64,000 nucleotides of DNA, taken from NCBI GenBank assembly GCA_900708905.1, contig CAADRB010000001.1, positions 4,336,980 to 4,400,979 on the forward strand, read 5' to 3'. Below, in pieces: positions 51,138 through 63,389 of the stretch; the first letter of the stretch is position 1, and each line of letters opens with the position of its first letter. The position numbers and the translations under genes were made by a program. Under the pieces are notes generated by a model. The model made no database searches, was not told the origin of the DNA, and saw nothing but the letters and a program-made list of their open reading frames with translations. The stretch is from Hymenolepis diminuta. Its lineage: Eukaryota > Platyhelminthes > Cestoda > Cyclophyllidea > Hymenolepididae.

Positions 51138-51222
51138 GGGTCGCCAATTTGTAGTGGCAGAGTCACCAGTTTGTAGAGGGCCACCAGATTGTTGAGGGTC
51201 ACCAGTATGTAGCGGCAGAGGG
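51138..51222 (-). repeat. Tandem array of LTR-end/primer-site-like units
   Basis: On the plus strand, four units with core (G)TCACCARTTTGTAG run 51138-51161, 51162-51180, 51181-51198 and 51199-51222. They are diverged and partly followed by YGGCAGAG. Each, read on the minus strand, resembles an LTR end followed by TGGTGAC. Confidence 0.65.
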
Positions 51223-51745
51223 CTAACAGTAAATGGTAGAGCACCAAGGATTGCGTTGATCAGATTGTATTGAACAAAACTCAGAACAGAGTCTCAAGGA
51301 AAAAATAGGGAATTGGAGGAGAAGGACTGAGCTATGGAAGAGGCGTTGGACGAGCTAGGGTCCCTTGGTGTCTGTGTGTATGTGTGTGTGTCTGATGGAG
51401 GCTATTTATAATCGACACTTTGGGTGAGGACACGCATAAGGATATAATCGTATGCGTGCTTTAATTGGTGGGGACGATTATAGGAAAAGGAAGGGCCAGT
51501 GCAGACAAGACTGCCTAATAGCAAGGCCGACCATGCGGTGTCTGCTACTATCGTCCGAGGTATGCTTACCTTTTCTGATCGATGAGAAATAGGTCAGTTG
51601 AGGACACACGATGTTTATCTATGGAGTGCTTGGGTCAGGAAAGGTTAAAAGTTTACAGAGGCTACTATAAAGACAAGATAATCAAATTTAGTGATGATTA
51701 TAGTATGTAAGATAAATATTATGGAGAAGAAAGATTCATCCTTCA
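51138..51745 (-). repeat. Gypsy LTR (3' LTR), with TATA box
   Basis: On the minus strand the LTR follows the polypurine tract GGGAGGAGGC. It contains a TATA-like GATTATAAATAGCC, a (CA)n-rich stretch (the GT-rich run near 51370-51400 on the plus strand) and a pyrimidine-rich tract. It ends in a tandem array of CTACAAAYTGGTGAC-like units. The 5' boundary is approximate. Confidence 0.6.
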
Positions 51746-51797
51746 GCCTCCTCCCAGCTTTGAGGTATGTAAAGGCGGCAAAATGTCTGGCTATGAA

Positions 51798-52670
51798 TTA
51801 GTCTATTGTAATTGCACTGTTCAAACCTTGTAACGATCTGGTAGGCGTACAGTGGGCAGCGAGGGCTGCTTTCAATTGGCGGTGGAAACCTTCGACTAGG
51901 CCGTTAGCCTGTGAGTGATAGGCAGTTGTGTAGATCCGGTTGGATCCAAGGAGATTGGTTTGTTCCGAAAAGAGCTGTAACTCGAATTGCGTTCCGCGGT
52001 CTGTGGTTATGGTGGAAGGGACACTGAATGTAGCGATCCATCTCTCTGTGAAGGTTCTGTCGACGGTTTCTGTAGCCAAGTCACGCATAGGAAAAGGGTC
52101 TTGCCATCGGAAGAAACGGTCGACACACGTTAGGAGGTAGGAGAAACCATTAGAGAGTGGGAGAGGACCAACAATGTCAACANNNNNNNNNNNNNNNNNN
52201 NNNNNNNNNNNNNNNNNNNNNNNNNNNNNNNNTTTAGTGTGCTTATCAACTTTCGCTCGTTGGCAGGCTTGGCAAGTCTTCGTCCATTTTGCGATGTCCT
52301 TGCGGCAAGATGGCCAAACAAAACGATCGGTGATGAGTTTTGCAGTTGCCCGTTTGCCAGGGTGTGAGAGGTTGTGAAGAGATTCGAAAACCTGGCGTCG
52401 GAAAGCTTTTGGAACAATAGGTCTTGGCATACGTGTTGAAACGTCACATGTTATGAGACCGGGGGTTGTGTGCAGAGGAATATCTTTTAATTGGAGTGAT
52501 GTCGGACGATTTCGGAGCTCTTGTAGCTCAATGTCAGTCTTTTGAGCTTCTGCTTTGACATCGGTTCGAGAAAGACAACCAGCGACAATATTGTCCGAGC
52601 CTTTAACATGTCTGATGTCGTTAGTGAACTGAAGGACGTAATCGAGATGTAGTCTAGTCTCGCCAACCAG
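51798..52670 (-). pseudogene. Gypsy RNase H tail plus integrase (truncated polyprotein)
   Basis: One minus-strand frame runs from a decayed RNase H end into the integrase. RNase H: LDYVLQFTNDIRHVKGSDN, then IVAGCLSR, the classic VKGxDNxVAxxLSR end. The integrase zinc-binding HHCC module is LHNLSHPG...CQACQ. The catalytic D-D-E follows: first Asp in VDIVGPLP, second in TTDRGTQFE, Glu in ANGLVEGFHRQLK. A 50-N gap (52183-52232) falls between the HHCC module and the first Asp without breaking the frame. The protein stops shortly after the catalytic Glu (AALAAHC...), so the integrase C-terminal domain is missing. Upstream protease and reverse transcriptase are deleted. Inactive on its own. Confidence 0.85.
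52183..52232. other. Assembly gap, 50 N
   Basis: The gap lies inside the integrase frame, probably a fixed-size gap. The frame happens to be preserved across it. Confidence 0.97.
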
Positions 52671-52805
52671 TGAAAACTCCCTACTCGTCCCATCTCCCTT
52701 TGCTATGCCTCATCCATTCAACCTCCTCCCCTCCTTCTCCTGAGACATCATTTATTTGTTGTTCAGAATGGTCGTATTCTTTACAGGGTCACCAATTTGT
52801 AGCGG

Positions 52806-55800
52806 TCCTATATAGGTTCCGGATATTAAGAAAAAGATTCCAAGTAATTTCAATGGCTTTATTAAAGATGTTTTAACCAACCTTCTACTTTTATTTAAAA
52901 GTAGATCTTCAAATGAAAAAAAATTGTGAACTTGGATTTGGATTATTACTGCCAACACTTCATTCGTTTATGTATGCTTTTAGACATATTTTAAAATGCA
53001 ATATGTAAATTGTAAACCTCCTTTTGTCTTCAACTTCACCAATCCATTTGTTATGATAGCAAAAAACACTGATTAGTGGGAGTGGGAGTAGAAAAACGGC
53101 CTTAAGTTTAACCGTTTCCGGTTAAATATGCTAGATACCACTTTTTTGAGGATATACTGCTTACTAGGAAGATATTTCCTTTATTTTTGTTATAATGTCT
53201 TATAACGCATATTCTCCAGAGTTCAAGAAATACTAGAGTAAAATAATGTATAAGATTCCAGGGAGAACTAAAAAGGCCTTCACAAAGTCATTGACTATTC
53301 TAATCGATCAAGTTGACACTGAAGTCATCTGTTTGAGCTGGGTGTCTTGGGTAAACAGCCATTAACATCATCTCCTTTATCTAATAGCGTAAATCACCAC
53401 CCCCCCCCCTCCCCCCTCCATCTCATTGGAATTCAAGCGAAAACAGTAAAGTTGGAAACTTTGAGTCCCATTGTCAGCGGGAAGAAAAGCAATATTTTTG
53501 CACTATCGACGGAGTCACAGTTCCTCTGGCACAATGGCTTCCTATATTCAAATTTCAGTTGCGTTAAGAACTATAGAAGACAAGGATAATTGAAACGTCG
53601 TGTTTCATTATGTCACTTTTTTTAATTTTACATCAACTGCTATACAAGCAATTTCAACAGATTATCTGAATAAAAAGCAGTGAATATTCTTCAAGCTGAG
53701 ATGATGAGAAATAATGATCACGAATCCCATGAGCCAAATCCCACTCCTTTCACACATCCACCGGTCTGAATAGTATACTACTATATGTATATATACAGTC
53801 CTATCTGTATATATAGTCCCATCTTTATTATTAATCGTACTGGAATACATCAAGATATAAATATTACTTCATTTGCTAACAAGTTCTGGTTATTTTTCAT
53901 ATAAGGATAGTAGAAAAGATATATTAGCTTAGATATTACATGTTCACGTAAGGTCTGTGCAATAAATAAGGCTGCACAAAGCACACCTCAAATTTCTTTC
54001 GAATTCAATCGAAATAGTATTCGGGTTACTGTAATGCATGAATGCAGACCAACAATTGGAAAACTTATGCCTAAAAATCGATGACTTGCTAATAAAGCCT
54101 TTAGAATATTTTAATATCATTCATGTTGCAAATTATTATTAGAATTAAATTTGATTTTTCTTATTTCTGGCGATATTGCAGTTAATTGTTATAAGTATCT
54201 GAAAATATTCTATGTTTGTCTTTGGTGAGGGAACGTAAGATTTCTTTAAGCTATTTATTTAGAAATAAAGCAATATTAAAATGAGCAAAAGCTTTATGAA
54301 GACTGAAGTTATCTTATTTATTATAAGATTCAAAATACTCCAGTTTCAGCAAATGGGTTGAAGAATGATGTATTAAGCTCATGCTAATATTAGAAATACA
54401 GCCCGTTTTTACTAAAATCATGCTTTTAGAATATACATTACAAGATGTGTTATTTTGCTTACCATTTCTATTCGCACAATATATCGCTGTATTAACTTAT
54501 TTATAAAGTTTTTTCTCCGCTCGGAGCATCCTTAAACATACTTTAATTGAAACAAATGCAATAATTAATTGGCACTACTGTTATAACCGAAAGCAGTGCA
54601 AAAAACTCGACTACTTCTCGTTCTGAAATTCAAATGGCATAATTCATACATTGAAATACTAATCAAATTCTTATCCTAAATCCCCACTCTTTGTTAGCTG
54701 ATTGGTCTTGCAACTTCAGTTCTTTTCCTCATTCAAAGTCAAAGAGGGCCGCTTAATCTTACTTGATCTTAAGCAGTTTACATGACCCTAGTACAACAAA
54801 GTGCGGAAGACGGAGTTCATCCAAGTTGTTATACATTATAGCTGACGTTTGAACGCTAATGAACATTATCAAACCGAAATAACGCCTAAACTCAGCAAAA
54901 ACTTAGAAAGATCATTTTGGAGATTGAAAACTTCAACTTTGGCCTTTTGATCAGACTTCACAGAAAATGGATAAGTGAAAACTAAAACGCAATTTTGAAC
55001 CTAAAATACGAGCGATCTTGAAAAATTCGTTCTAAATAATTTGAATTTATAATAGTTTACTAAAATTTTGAGGAATTTGTCTTTATCACCAGATTCCACT
55101 CGGTCTGAACAAAAAGGGAAAGTGTAAAGTCGTTTACGAGCGTCACAATTATGACTTGATAAGCATTTAACATTCATCCTTAAATTTCAGAAATATCAAT
55201 GTATTAGAAGGCGAATAAATACGAAAAAACCACAAATTTTTGCAAAATATTATTTCACTTTAACATAGAAATGCGAAACTTAATTTATTATTCTTTTTCC
55301 AAAAACTGTAGGAAGAGCAGCGTAAGCAAGCCTTATAGAGGGGCATCTTATAGATAAGGCAACATAAAATGAAAGGGCATGCAGATCTAAATGAGTATGA
55401 GAAATGGGATAAGGATCTAAAAGCAAATAGGATTCAAGGTGAGAGAAAGTGATCACAATGTAGCAATAGGTACTTCCCTCAAAAGTAACATGGGTACTTC
55501 CACATTTCGATAGTCCACTACCAATTCTACCTTAACAATGTGTTGGGTGGCTTGGAATATGAAAAGATAATCTTATCCATGCAGTTAGAAAAAAAAGTAA
55601 ATACTAATTGGGGGTGATTTCCGTATTAGGGGGAAATAAGAGACGATATCTAGTCAACAGAGAAATAAAATACAAAATATCACATGAGGTTGAATATGGG
55701 TTTTTAAGGGAATTAATCTCACATAGAATATAATCGTATAAGAAATCAATTTATCTATGGTAAGCACCAATTTTATGATTCATTCCCTCGGTTTCTGCAT

Positions 55801-56871
55801 GAGTTCAGATTTGCAATATTCAGGCCTGGTTGACCAGTTTATTTAATTGAATTGAAGTTCATACTGCGGCAGTTCACTTGTCTACCGTTGAACAAAAATA
55901 GACAGATGTGATTAGTAAAGGCATATATACTCTAAGTACACAGTGCAAATTAACTGACACTATTACTCCTACCAGTCTTGTAAACAAGCATATGTTCTAT
56001 CAGTTAGGAACGATTAAGCGCTAACGATTGTTCCTTATTAACCGAAAACGAAGTATATAGGAATTAGCAGCTATAAAAATATATCTTGAATTTGTAGGGA
56101 TAAAATTATTATGAGATTTCGCCTACTTTAAATTCATGCGCTCACGTGCATTTGAATCATTTGATATTATCTCACATTATGACCCTGGACGACTTCACTT
56201 AATTTGAGCGATGTACTTGACGTTGTTCATTCACTTGAATTTTCGTCACTTGATATGAACCTCTTTTGAAACCACTAAGCGATCTGCCTTAAGATGAGGG
56301 ACTCATTTAACATGTTTAAGCTTATTAAGCCTTAAGTGTCCGGCTGATGTTCAATAGAAAACGTGCCCTCAAGTCTCCCAAATTATCTCCTCAAACGGTT
56401 TCTTAAGATCTATCTGACTATGCTTCCCCTTGTCCTGCATATAACCTATCCGCAAATGATGGCACTATCATTGCTACCTATCTTTCACCGCCATAACCTT
56501 TTTTGGTTTTCCCTTGATCTTTCAATATTTCTTCCAAATAAGCCTGTTTGATATGATCTTTCTCAGTTCCGTTATTATAGTGAAGATCGATTACAACTAG
56601 AAAGGTATAGCCTATTAAAAAGATAGCGAATCTGAATCTGATGTCTATCTATCTATTTTTTAAATTGTTTGACCCATATGCATTATTTATAAAAACATAC
56701 AACAAACTTGCAGCTTTGGGTATGACAAGACCGAAAATTATGTTAGAATATTTTTACTTGAAATATCCTATCCTGAGAATGGCAATGGTTTGCAAGACAT
56801 TACAAATAACCTGAATATTTTGAAATTGATTTATTGTAAATTTAAAAAATATTCGTGGAAAAATTATTCGA
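52806..56871. other. Intergenic, no gene supported
   Basis: It starts with what may be the rest of a minus-sense LTR (TTTAATAAAGCC on the minus strand near 52860). A C-rich run lies at 53400-53419. Short open frames at 53347-53589 and 56363-56551 have no recognisable domain. Confidence 0.45.
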
Positions 56872-57071
56872 TTATTTTTTATTAGATGTCCACAACTTGA
56901 CGCTTCGCTCGAGCCACTCCAATGGATGGTCTTCGTACTTGTTTACGGTATAAACCCTTGGTTCGCCACTGAATACACTTGGCATAATACAGTGTATGGT
57001 CTTGCCGTCCGGAGAATCCACCTGCATTGGATTATACGCTATGAAGAATGGAATTTTGCGTTCTTTCACTT
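56872..57071 (-). CDS. Terminal exon of an unrecognised gene
   Basis: On the minus strand a TTTATTTATTGTAG acceptor is followed by 200 nt of open frame (2 nt completing a codon, then 65 codons), a TAA stop at 56874-56872 and AATAAA at 56835-56830, about 37 nt on. That is a textbook last exon. The encoded tail is soluble and mixed in composition: VKERKIPFFIAYNPMQVDS, then PDGKTIHCIMPSVFSGEPRV, then HPLEWLERSVKLW near the end. I cannot name the family, and I could not find the preceding exon by eye in the next few kb of the minus strand. It may lie far upstream, since introns here can exceed 4 kb. Confidence 0.6.
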
Positions 57072-58132
57072 CTACAATAAATAAATATAAGGTAAGTAAA
57101 CTGAAAGCGGATTTCTTAACGTGCTAGAAAAGGATGATGACAAGAACACATTAAAAGCATCAACCTCTACGATTACCCACATCTGCACGTGGATACAAAA
57201 CTGGAAATATTTATACCACTCAAAGAATAACAAATACTTCACAGGATTAAGGACTGACTAGTTAAAAAAATAATTTAACACAAAACGTCATTTATCTAAA
57301 ATATTGAAAGTCAGATCAACCTACTGGGCTTAAAATCCATTTTGAAACAAGAATACAATTCTCAAGTTAATGATCCACATATGCATATATTTATATGTTT
57401 GAGGAAAAGTTCAAAATCCGTTTATTGGTTGCTTTCAACTGCAAAATCCCCATTCGTGCGTTCTTCTATAGAATGTTCAGCTATTTAGATTTTATGGAAA
57501 CATTCTTAAAATTCAACTCACTGGATTTTAAAATGCCAAGATCTTTACGTATTTTTATCTTTTTATTCTCTTTTCAATGTGCTTAAGCATATAAAGCGAG
57601 AAGATTATTGTTCGATGTATATTTTAAATGCTTTATTATGGATTAATTTTGAGTGAAATCCTCATAGGCTTTGGATGACTGGTCGTTACTTAGGATTCAG
57701 AGTTCACATTTTAGACAGCTTATTAATAATCTGAACTGTTAACGAACAAAATTTCCACCCAGTGCTAACAATAACACGTCTTTGAACCTTCCAGGGCAAC
57801 TTAAGCCGCCATTATAGATATCAACCTCACTTTTCAACCCCTTAATTGCTCACATTTATTTTTAAACATTCAGAGCAAGTCTCCATGCCTTTTTACTATT
57901 TTCACCGTATTTGTTAAACTAAACGTATAAACCCCGACTTCGACTGCTCTATCCTCTCCTCTCCAATTTCTACCAACTAATTTCTACGGCTGTATCTTTC
58001 TGCTATATCCTCTTTACTCGCTAATCCTCCTACAAGCTACTCTATATGCAACCGTCACTAGTGCCTGCCTTATTGGTGCACTTTCTCTCCCTTTCGTTCA
58101 ACTTTTTCTCATTGAAGTAATATCATTAATAG
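57072..58132. other. Intron or intergenic sequence upstream of the 56872-57071 exon
   Basis: If the minus-strand gene extends upstream, this is its last intron. I see no coding sequence on either strand. Confidence 0.4.
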
Positions 58133-58336
58133 ATCTTTTGCCTTCTCTTTACTCTCCGTACCTCTAGATCTAGAGATCTTGGATTTTATCAGGCAACAGA
58201 TGACCTTCCTCCTGCCCTTGACTTCAACAATACCAAAGACGGTCAATGTTTATCATTGCTTAAAAATCTCACTTCCATTCACAATTTTTTAATATCTGAG
58301 AGTACGACATTAAAGAATTACATAGCTGTTACTTAA
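58133..58336 (+). CDS. Possible coding fragment, unrecognised
   Basis: A 67-codon plus-strand frame begins right after an acceptor-like ATTAATAG and runs to TAA. The part from about 58172 on has protein-like composition (SRDLGFYQATDDLPPALDF, then NNTKDGQCLSLLKNLTS). It could be one exon, with a donor at GACG|GTCAAT or GAGA|GTACGA, followed by 58733-59041. No family was recognised. Low confidence. Confidence 0.25.
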   Translation: MFCLLFTLRTSRSRDLGFYQATDDLPPALDFNNTKDGQCLSLLKNLTSIHNFLISESTTLKNYIAVT

Positions 58337-58732
58337 TGACTACATAATTTTATATCCACAAATGCATGACATTTTTGGTGGAAATTCTTAATTACTTTCT
58401 TAACTTTCTTGAACTCTTAACTTCAATTTTCCCTCAGCAACATAAGGAGTAATTTATGAAATATGATAAACATAAGTTTTATGTTTAGTTGTTTGACCAA
58501 CATCATAATTTTCATTGTAATTCATTTATTCATTCAATTGTTATATTTTTAAAAATTGTTTGCCGATTAACAGTTTATGACGGAAGTATATGATTTGTAT
58601 GGTTTTGTCACAAGGAATTCTGTCACCTGTTTTTAAATTGAAACTGATATATCCCTTCTAATCGTTCCAGACGAATGATTTTTAAAAGCAAACTAGTAAA
58701 AATTTTTCTAATTTCCAATATACAAACATTAA

Positions 58733-59041
58733 TCAATTTCCCAAGGCCTACCTCCAGATGTAGTTTTTACTCGAGATATTAACAAAAGGACAGTTGAAAT
58801 CCCATTTAGTAGTGTAAATGCCTTTAAATCTGCGTACATAAAGGGTTGGTTAAGGCAACCTCAAGTAGATGTTAAAGAGGTGTTAAGCGAAGAAGAAAGG
58901 AAAAGTTTGATGATAAATTCTACTAAGAATTCTATTCCTTGCATTACTGAATATCATTTGCAATTGAAAAGTGCGAGTGAGAGGAGAACTGCTGGTGTGA
59001 AATTTTGGAGTCGTCAATCTTTTGCATATAAATTGAGATGA
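58733..59041 (+). CDS. Possible terminal exon, unrecognised protein
   Basis: A 102-codon plus-strand frame without an early ATG ends in TGA at 59039-59041, with AATAAA at 59201-59206. The translation is strikingly protein-like for this AT-rich region: LPPDVVFTRDINKRTVEIPF, VNAFKSAYIKGWLRQPQVDV, LSEEERKSLM, and the tail VKFWSRQSFAYKLR. A weak acceptor (TTTCCCAAG) at 58744 would give phase 2. It may be a last exon or a fragment of a retroposed gene. I do not recognise the family. Confidence 0.4.
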   Translation, partial: SISQGLPPDVVFTRDINKRTVEIPFSSVNAFKSAYIKGWLRQPQVDVKEVLSEEERKSLMINSTKNSIPCITEYHLQLKSASERRTAGVKFWSRQSFAYKLR

Positions 59042-59772
59042 GAAGGCACTAACGGGGGAATCATCACAAATACAAAGATGATCTGTCATCTAATTGACTC
59101 TACTGTCCACTAGATGGATGCTGAGACATAATGTTAATATGGGATGGCTGCCAATTCACATAAAAGCATTTGATTTTTAGAATGAAGAGCAAGATGACAA
59201 AATAAAAGAATAAGTCTGAAGAAACTCCAATTTGAAAAGTCACTCGACCTGATTATTCTAGAGCTCAGATGAAGTGGGGTCATTATGATTCCCAGACTTT
59301 CACTTCTACTACATACTCTTTATTTTCCTCTTAAAATGTGAACCTTCACTTCCCATATGTTTGAATGTTTACTCCTGATGCTATGGGAGACAAATAAATA
59401 ACAATGCATAACGGCTGACTCAACATCTTTCTGTTTAATATTAGCTTATCAAGCTGATTTCAGCTAATGCTATATACTATTGTTGTATCATTAATGCACT
59501 TCTAATTGCACTACTCACAGCCTCATAATAGTATAGATTCCTTTTAAGTTGATATACTCTTTCGATCATTTTCTGTGAAGTTCAACTGAAAAGAAGAGGG
59601 AGTAGGCATATCCAAATATCCTAGGTGATTCAGAAGTGGAAATTTTGATGAACATTAGAAATAATTTTCTGTGTCCGATACAGGTAGCATTAACATCTCT
59701 TTAGTTCTGGAATACTTACATATGAAACTTCCATCTCATTATTTTTCCATTTGTCCGGAATTAACCAACTGT

Positions 59773-59831
59773 GACTAGCCGTGCAGCGGAAGAGCATCAG
59801 TCTTAACAGCTTTTGAAGCAATTCTTATCCC
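59773..59831 (+). repeat. tRNA-like SINE relic
   Basis: GACTAGCCGTGCAGCGG, then AGAGCATCAGTCTTAACAGC and TTTTGAAG, resembles the D-arm to anticodon-arm stretch of a Met/Lys-type tRNA. TTCTTATCCC sits in the T-arm position. The acceptor stem is not paired. Confidence 0.35.
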
Positions 59832-60869
59832 TAAGACCCTTTTAGACAACTCTGCAACTAAAGACTCAAAGGCGGAAATAATCGGTGGATATCTATAACA
59901 AAGATTTTATATAATAAAGTTCAGAAATTCTGTCACAGGCGATTTTACATAATTCCATTTTTTACATATATCGGTGAAATCACTTAATTGACTTTCTTAA
60001 GCACGATATTTGATTTAATCGTTTTGAAGGGACTAAAATTGTCACATTTGTAGGGACTAGAGTCACGGGATTATAGACCCGAGAGTCGCAAAAATTTTGG
60101 AAAATAGGGTCATCAAGAAAGATTGTTTTGAGTCACGAGATTTGAGAGGTCGAGATCGACAGAGTAGTAGGACCTCGTGTTTCAAAATTGTATGGGCTAG
60201 GACCACCATATTGAAGAACTGCCCCCTATATGCTTCCCAAAATTTACTTTCGAATCATTGCTCTACAAATGTGCATTAGGCTACTGTAGTTCAAAAGCCT
60301 GTAAGGTTTCCCGTTCGCGCAGGTGCAGTGCCGATGTTACGCTCCCATGTCTCAAAATCTTCCTGACTGTCGTGTCATGAAGGGGGTTTATTTCCTCTTC
60401 TTTATTTGAACGTCCCTTTTTAATTAAAATTCATTCGCATTAGCATACCCACACATATCATTCTGGCCCGCTGTTTGCCCTCTCTCTCAGATCTTTATCG
60501 CAGTTCGACAATGTAATTTGGCTCAAGCTCAATCTTCTCATTTTGCTTTAGAAAGTGTGATTTTACGTTGTCAGCCTCTGTAAGGTTTGTAGGAGCTCGA
60601 CTTAATTAGATATCGCTTTGCAAATAAGGTTTCTCCTAATGGCAAACAGTAGTGAACCGACATTCTTAAATCGAAAAGGCCAAGATTAGGGCGTTTGTCA
60701 AAGCGTACTTTAAAACATCGATTCGCATTTTAAACGAAAACTGAAGCACAAGGGTAGAGATTTTGGGAATAAAAGTCTACAAAAAGTGCATAAAATCGGA
60801 GTGTGTGTAAAACACAAACAGATTAGCTGAGTCGTAGCTGGTTAAAGTGCGACAATATTTTATATCCAA

Positions 60870-60896
60870 TATATACATATATATATATATATATAT
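60870..60896. repeat. (TA)n microsatellite
   Basis: An uninterrupted AT run apart from one C near its start. Confidence 0.9.
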
Positions 60897-63389
60897 TACT
60901 ACTATTACTAAGCCTTTTACCTTAACAAAATCAACGTTTTACATTTTTCCCATTTTTATTTGATTAAAAAAAAGAATTTCTTGGGACTGGTGCTGCTTTA
61001 GTAACATTTGTTTATTGTTGGTTGGTTGGTTACTTAATGGTTGGTTTGAGCTCCTACATTCAAATTGCATGATTCGTCACCTAAATGACTAAGCATCTTA
61101 TTTCGTTAACAAATGCTGATTCATAATAAAAAGAAACACGTTCGAGGGTTGCTTAAACATAAGCCTGTCATAATTCACTGTAAGGCAGAAGATATTTAAC
61201 AATTTTCCATTGTGGATAAGCAACTGAAATCAGTCAAGTATATATCAACAAAAGATAAAGGGATGTGATAGAAGGAAGAATATCAAAGCATTTACTTCAT
61301 TTGATTTACAGATTCGTATTGTGAGCATTCACTTATTGCGCTCTTCACCGTTTTTACACTCCAATAACTTCACATTTTATAATCCCCTCCACTATTACTG
61401 ACTAAATTTCTATTCACATTTATCATCCCATATTGGCCACTTTAATTCATTTCTTCTTCCGAGTGCCGAAGAAATTAGAGTGATTTACGTGGTTTTAAGT
61501 TGAGTTTTGAACTATAGTTCGAGAGAGATTGAGTTCTAATAAGCTGATCCTAAACGATGGAGCAAGTCTTATCTATTTTGATGGTTGGACTGATGCTACT
61601 ACTCGATCATAAAACCGTAGGCAATTCTAGGTTTGATTGATTGTATTTTGTCAATCGCATAGGAAATTGTTTTCAAAATACATGAGTTCACCAAAGAGCA
61701 TTTAAATTAAATGGAACTTAATAAATTTTATATCAATCACATTTCAAAAATATGACTTATATGATCTAACGAAATAATCAAATATACCTAAAAACAATAC
61801 TGTTTATTTTTTTAACTCCAATTAAATTATGTGAATTATTTGAATTTTTATTTATTGAAATCGTCAGTTGCTTATATTTTTAAAAGATCGTATACCCTAA
61901 GCTATCGTTTAAACGATGAATCAAAAATGGTTTCCTTTAATGGTCTACTAACAAAACATCAGTAACTAGACATAATCTTAACTTAAACTTTATTATTGTG
62001 CATAATTTTAATGTCCCAAAAAATTGATGAATTCCAGTCATCTGGATGCGCTTATTATTAGAGCTATATAGGATGAGATTGGTAAGCTCCGCTCCTTCGA
62101 TAGAGGCGAGGAGCTATTGGTTAAATTAAGCCCCTACTCAGACAGCTGAAAAGATCCGCAGGAGACCAATTTGTAGGTTGTTCTACACATGGTGTAGATA
62201 GCTGATTGCAAACTTATAAAAGGGTCAGATAAAATGCACTTTAAAAGATTGCAGATGTTTTGTCAAATATAAGAAAGACTGATGTATCCGAGGTCACGTG
62301 GGGACCTTGAGAAGTGATCGACTGTGGCCACAGTAGTGTTTAATGTTGAGTGATCCAAATAAATTATTTCGTCACTACTCTTTTGCAAATTATAAATCAA
62401 AGGCATTAGTTACGCAGGTAGCTTTCACTTTCGTTGCCATTAAAGACTATATATCAATCACAGTAAGGTGGCATGTTTATTTATTGAATGTAGGTTGTAG
62501 TGCGGAGTTCACCATTGTTATCAAACATCAACACTAAAAGCGTCAAATAGCGGTCAAGATGATCTGGCGAATAAAGTCAGTTGTCATTTGAAATCTTACT
62601 TACGGCTCTTGTATATTGTTCTCTTACTAATGATTATCTGCAAGAAGCAAATCAACTCACAAACGTCGTGGGCTTTATGAGATGCATAATTAAAATATCT
62701 GATTGATATTTCTTACTGCTTACTTCTGCAGTATATTTTGAAAAGGGAAGCATCGTCTAATATTTATTGAAAGAATGCAATCTAACAGAATTGCGTATGG
62801 TTTTATGAATTCCCAATTGCTCTACTAAATAAAGTTGACGGAAGCCTATCATGTGGACTCGCGTGTTTTAATATCTTTTCAATTAGATGCCTTGTTTAAA
62901 AATTTACATAAATTAGATTTCGTAAAAGAATAAATAAAGTCAAAACAAAAATTAATAACGATGCGATTATAAAATTGAGTAATTTCTGAAAAGCTGTGCC
63001 ACGTTTGAACCATTTCAGCTAATATAAGTAAGAACTCTTTACTATTTTATTTTGTTAAACACTAATTGTTAAATAAACAAATTAATGTTTTCACAATTGC
63101 GGCAATAAAATAATTTATTAAAAAAAACTTTGGATTTGAAGCTTTTATAAATAATTTAGTGGATTGTAAATTAAAATATATTTTTGATTATAAACTTCTG
63201 CCCCCATTCGACCAATTAAAGGTTTCCAAATCTTGAAAAAAATCATTTTTTCAGTGCGTTGAGCCACAGCGATAGGTATGATTAGACAATAATTAACAAA
63301 ACTTGGAATATGTCTCCAAAATAGACAAAACTCCGCAGAAAATTGATAATTTTGCAGATGACAAATTTCAGGTGACATTTTTCACTATA

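Larger units (their letters stand above)
51138..52805 (-). mobile_element. Ty3/Gypsy LTR-retrotransposon remnant
   Basis: Read on the minus strand, it starts with an LTR end plus primer-binding-type sequence (CTACAAAT then TGGTGACCC, at 52805-52780). A few codons of a possible gag start follow, then an abrupt junction near 52670 to the C-terminal end of RNase H. The integrase, a purine tract (GGGAGGAGGC near 51745) and an LTR reaching to 51138 complete it. The bulk of gag, protease and reverse transcriptase is missing. The LTR end at 52786-52805 does not obviously match the sequence of the 51.1-51.7 kb LTR, so two elements may have been joined. Confidence 0.75.
59042..63389. other. Intergenic, repeats only
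   Basis: It holds a tRNA-like fragment (59773-59831), a (TA)n microsatellite (60870-60896) and short GGTT repeats near 61018-61032. No gene was recognised on either strand. Confidence 0.45.

Noticed and set aside
53347..53589. 80-codon frame around the poly-C run
   Set aside because: The frame owes its length to low-complexity C-rich sequence and has no recognisable protein features.
60097..60279. Frame near 60.1 kb with some resemblance to a retroelement reverse transcriptase
   Set aside because: Only a short PRVSKLYGLGPPY-like stretch is suggestive, with stops on both sides; too weak to call.
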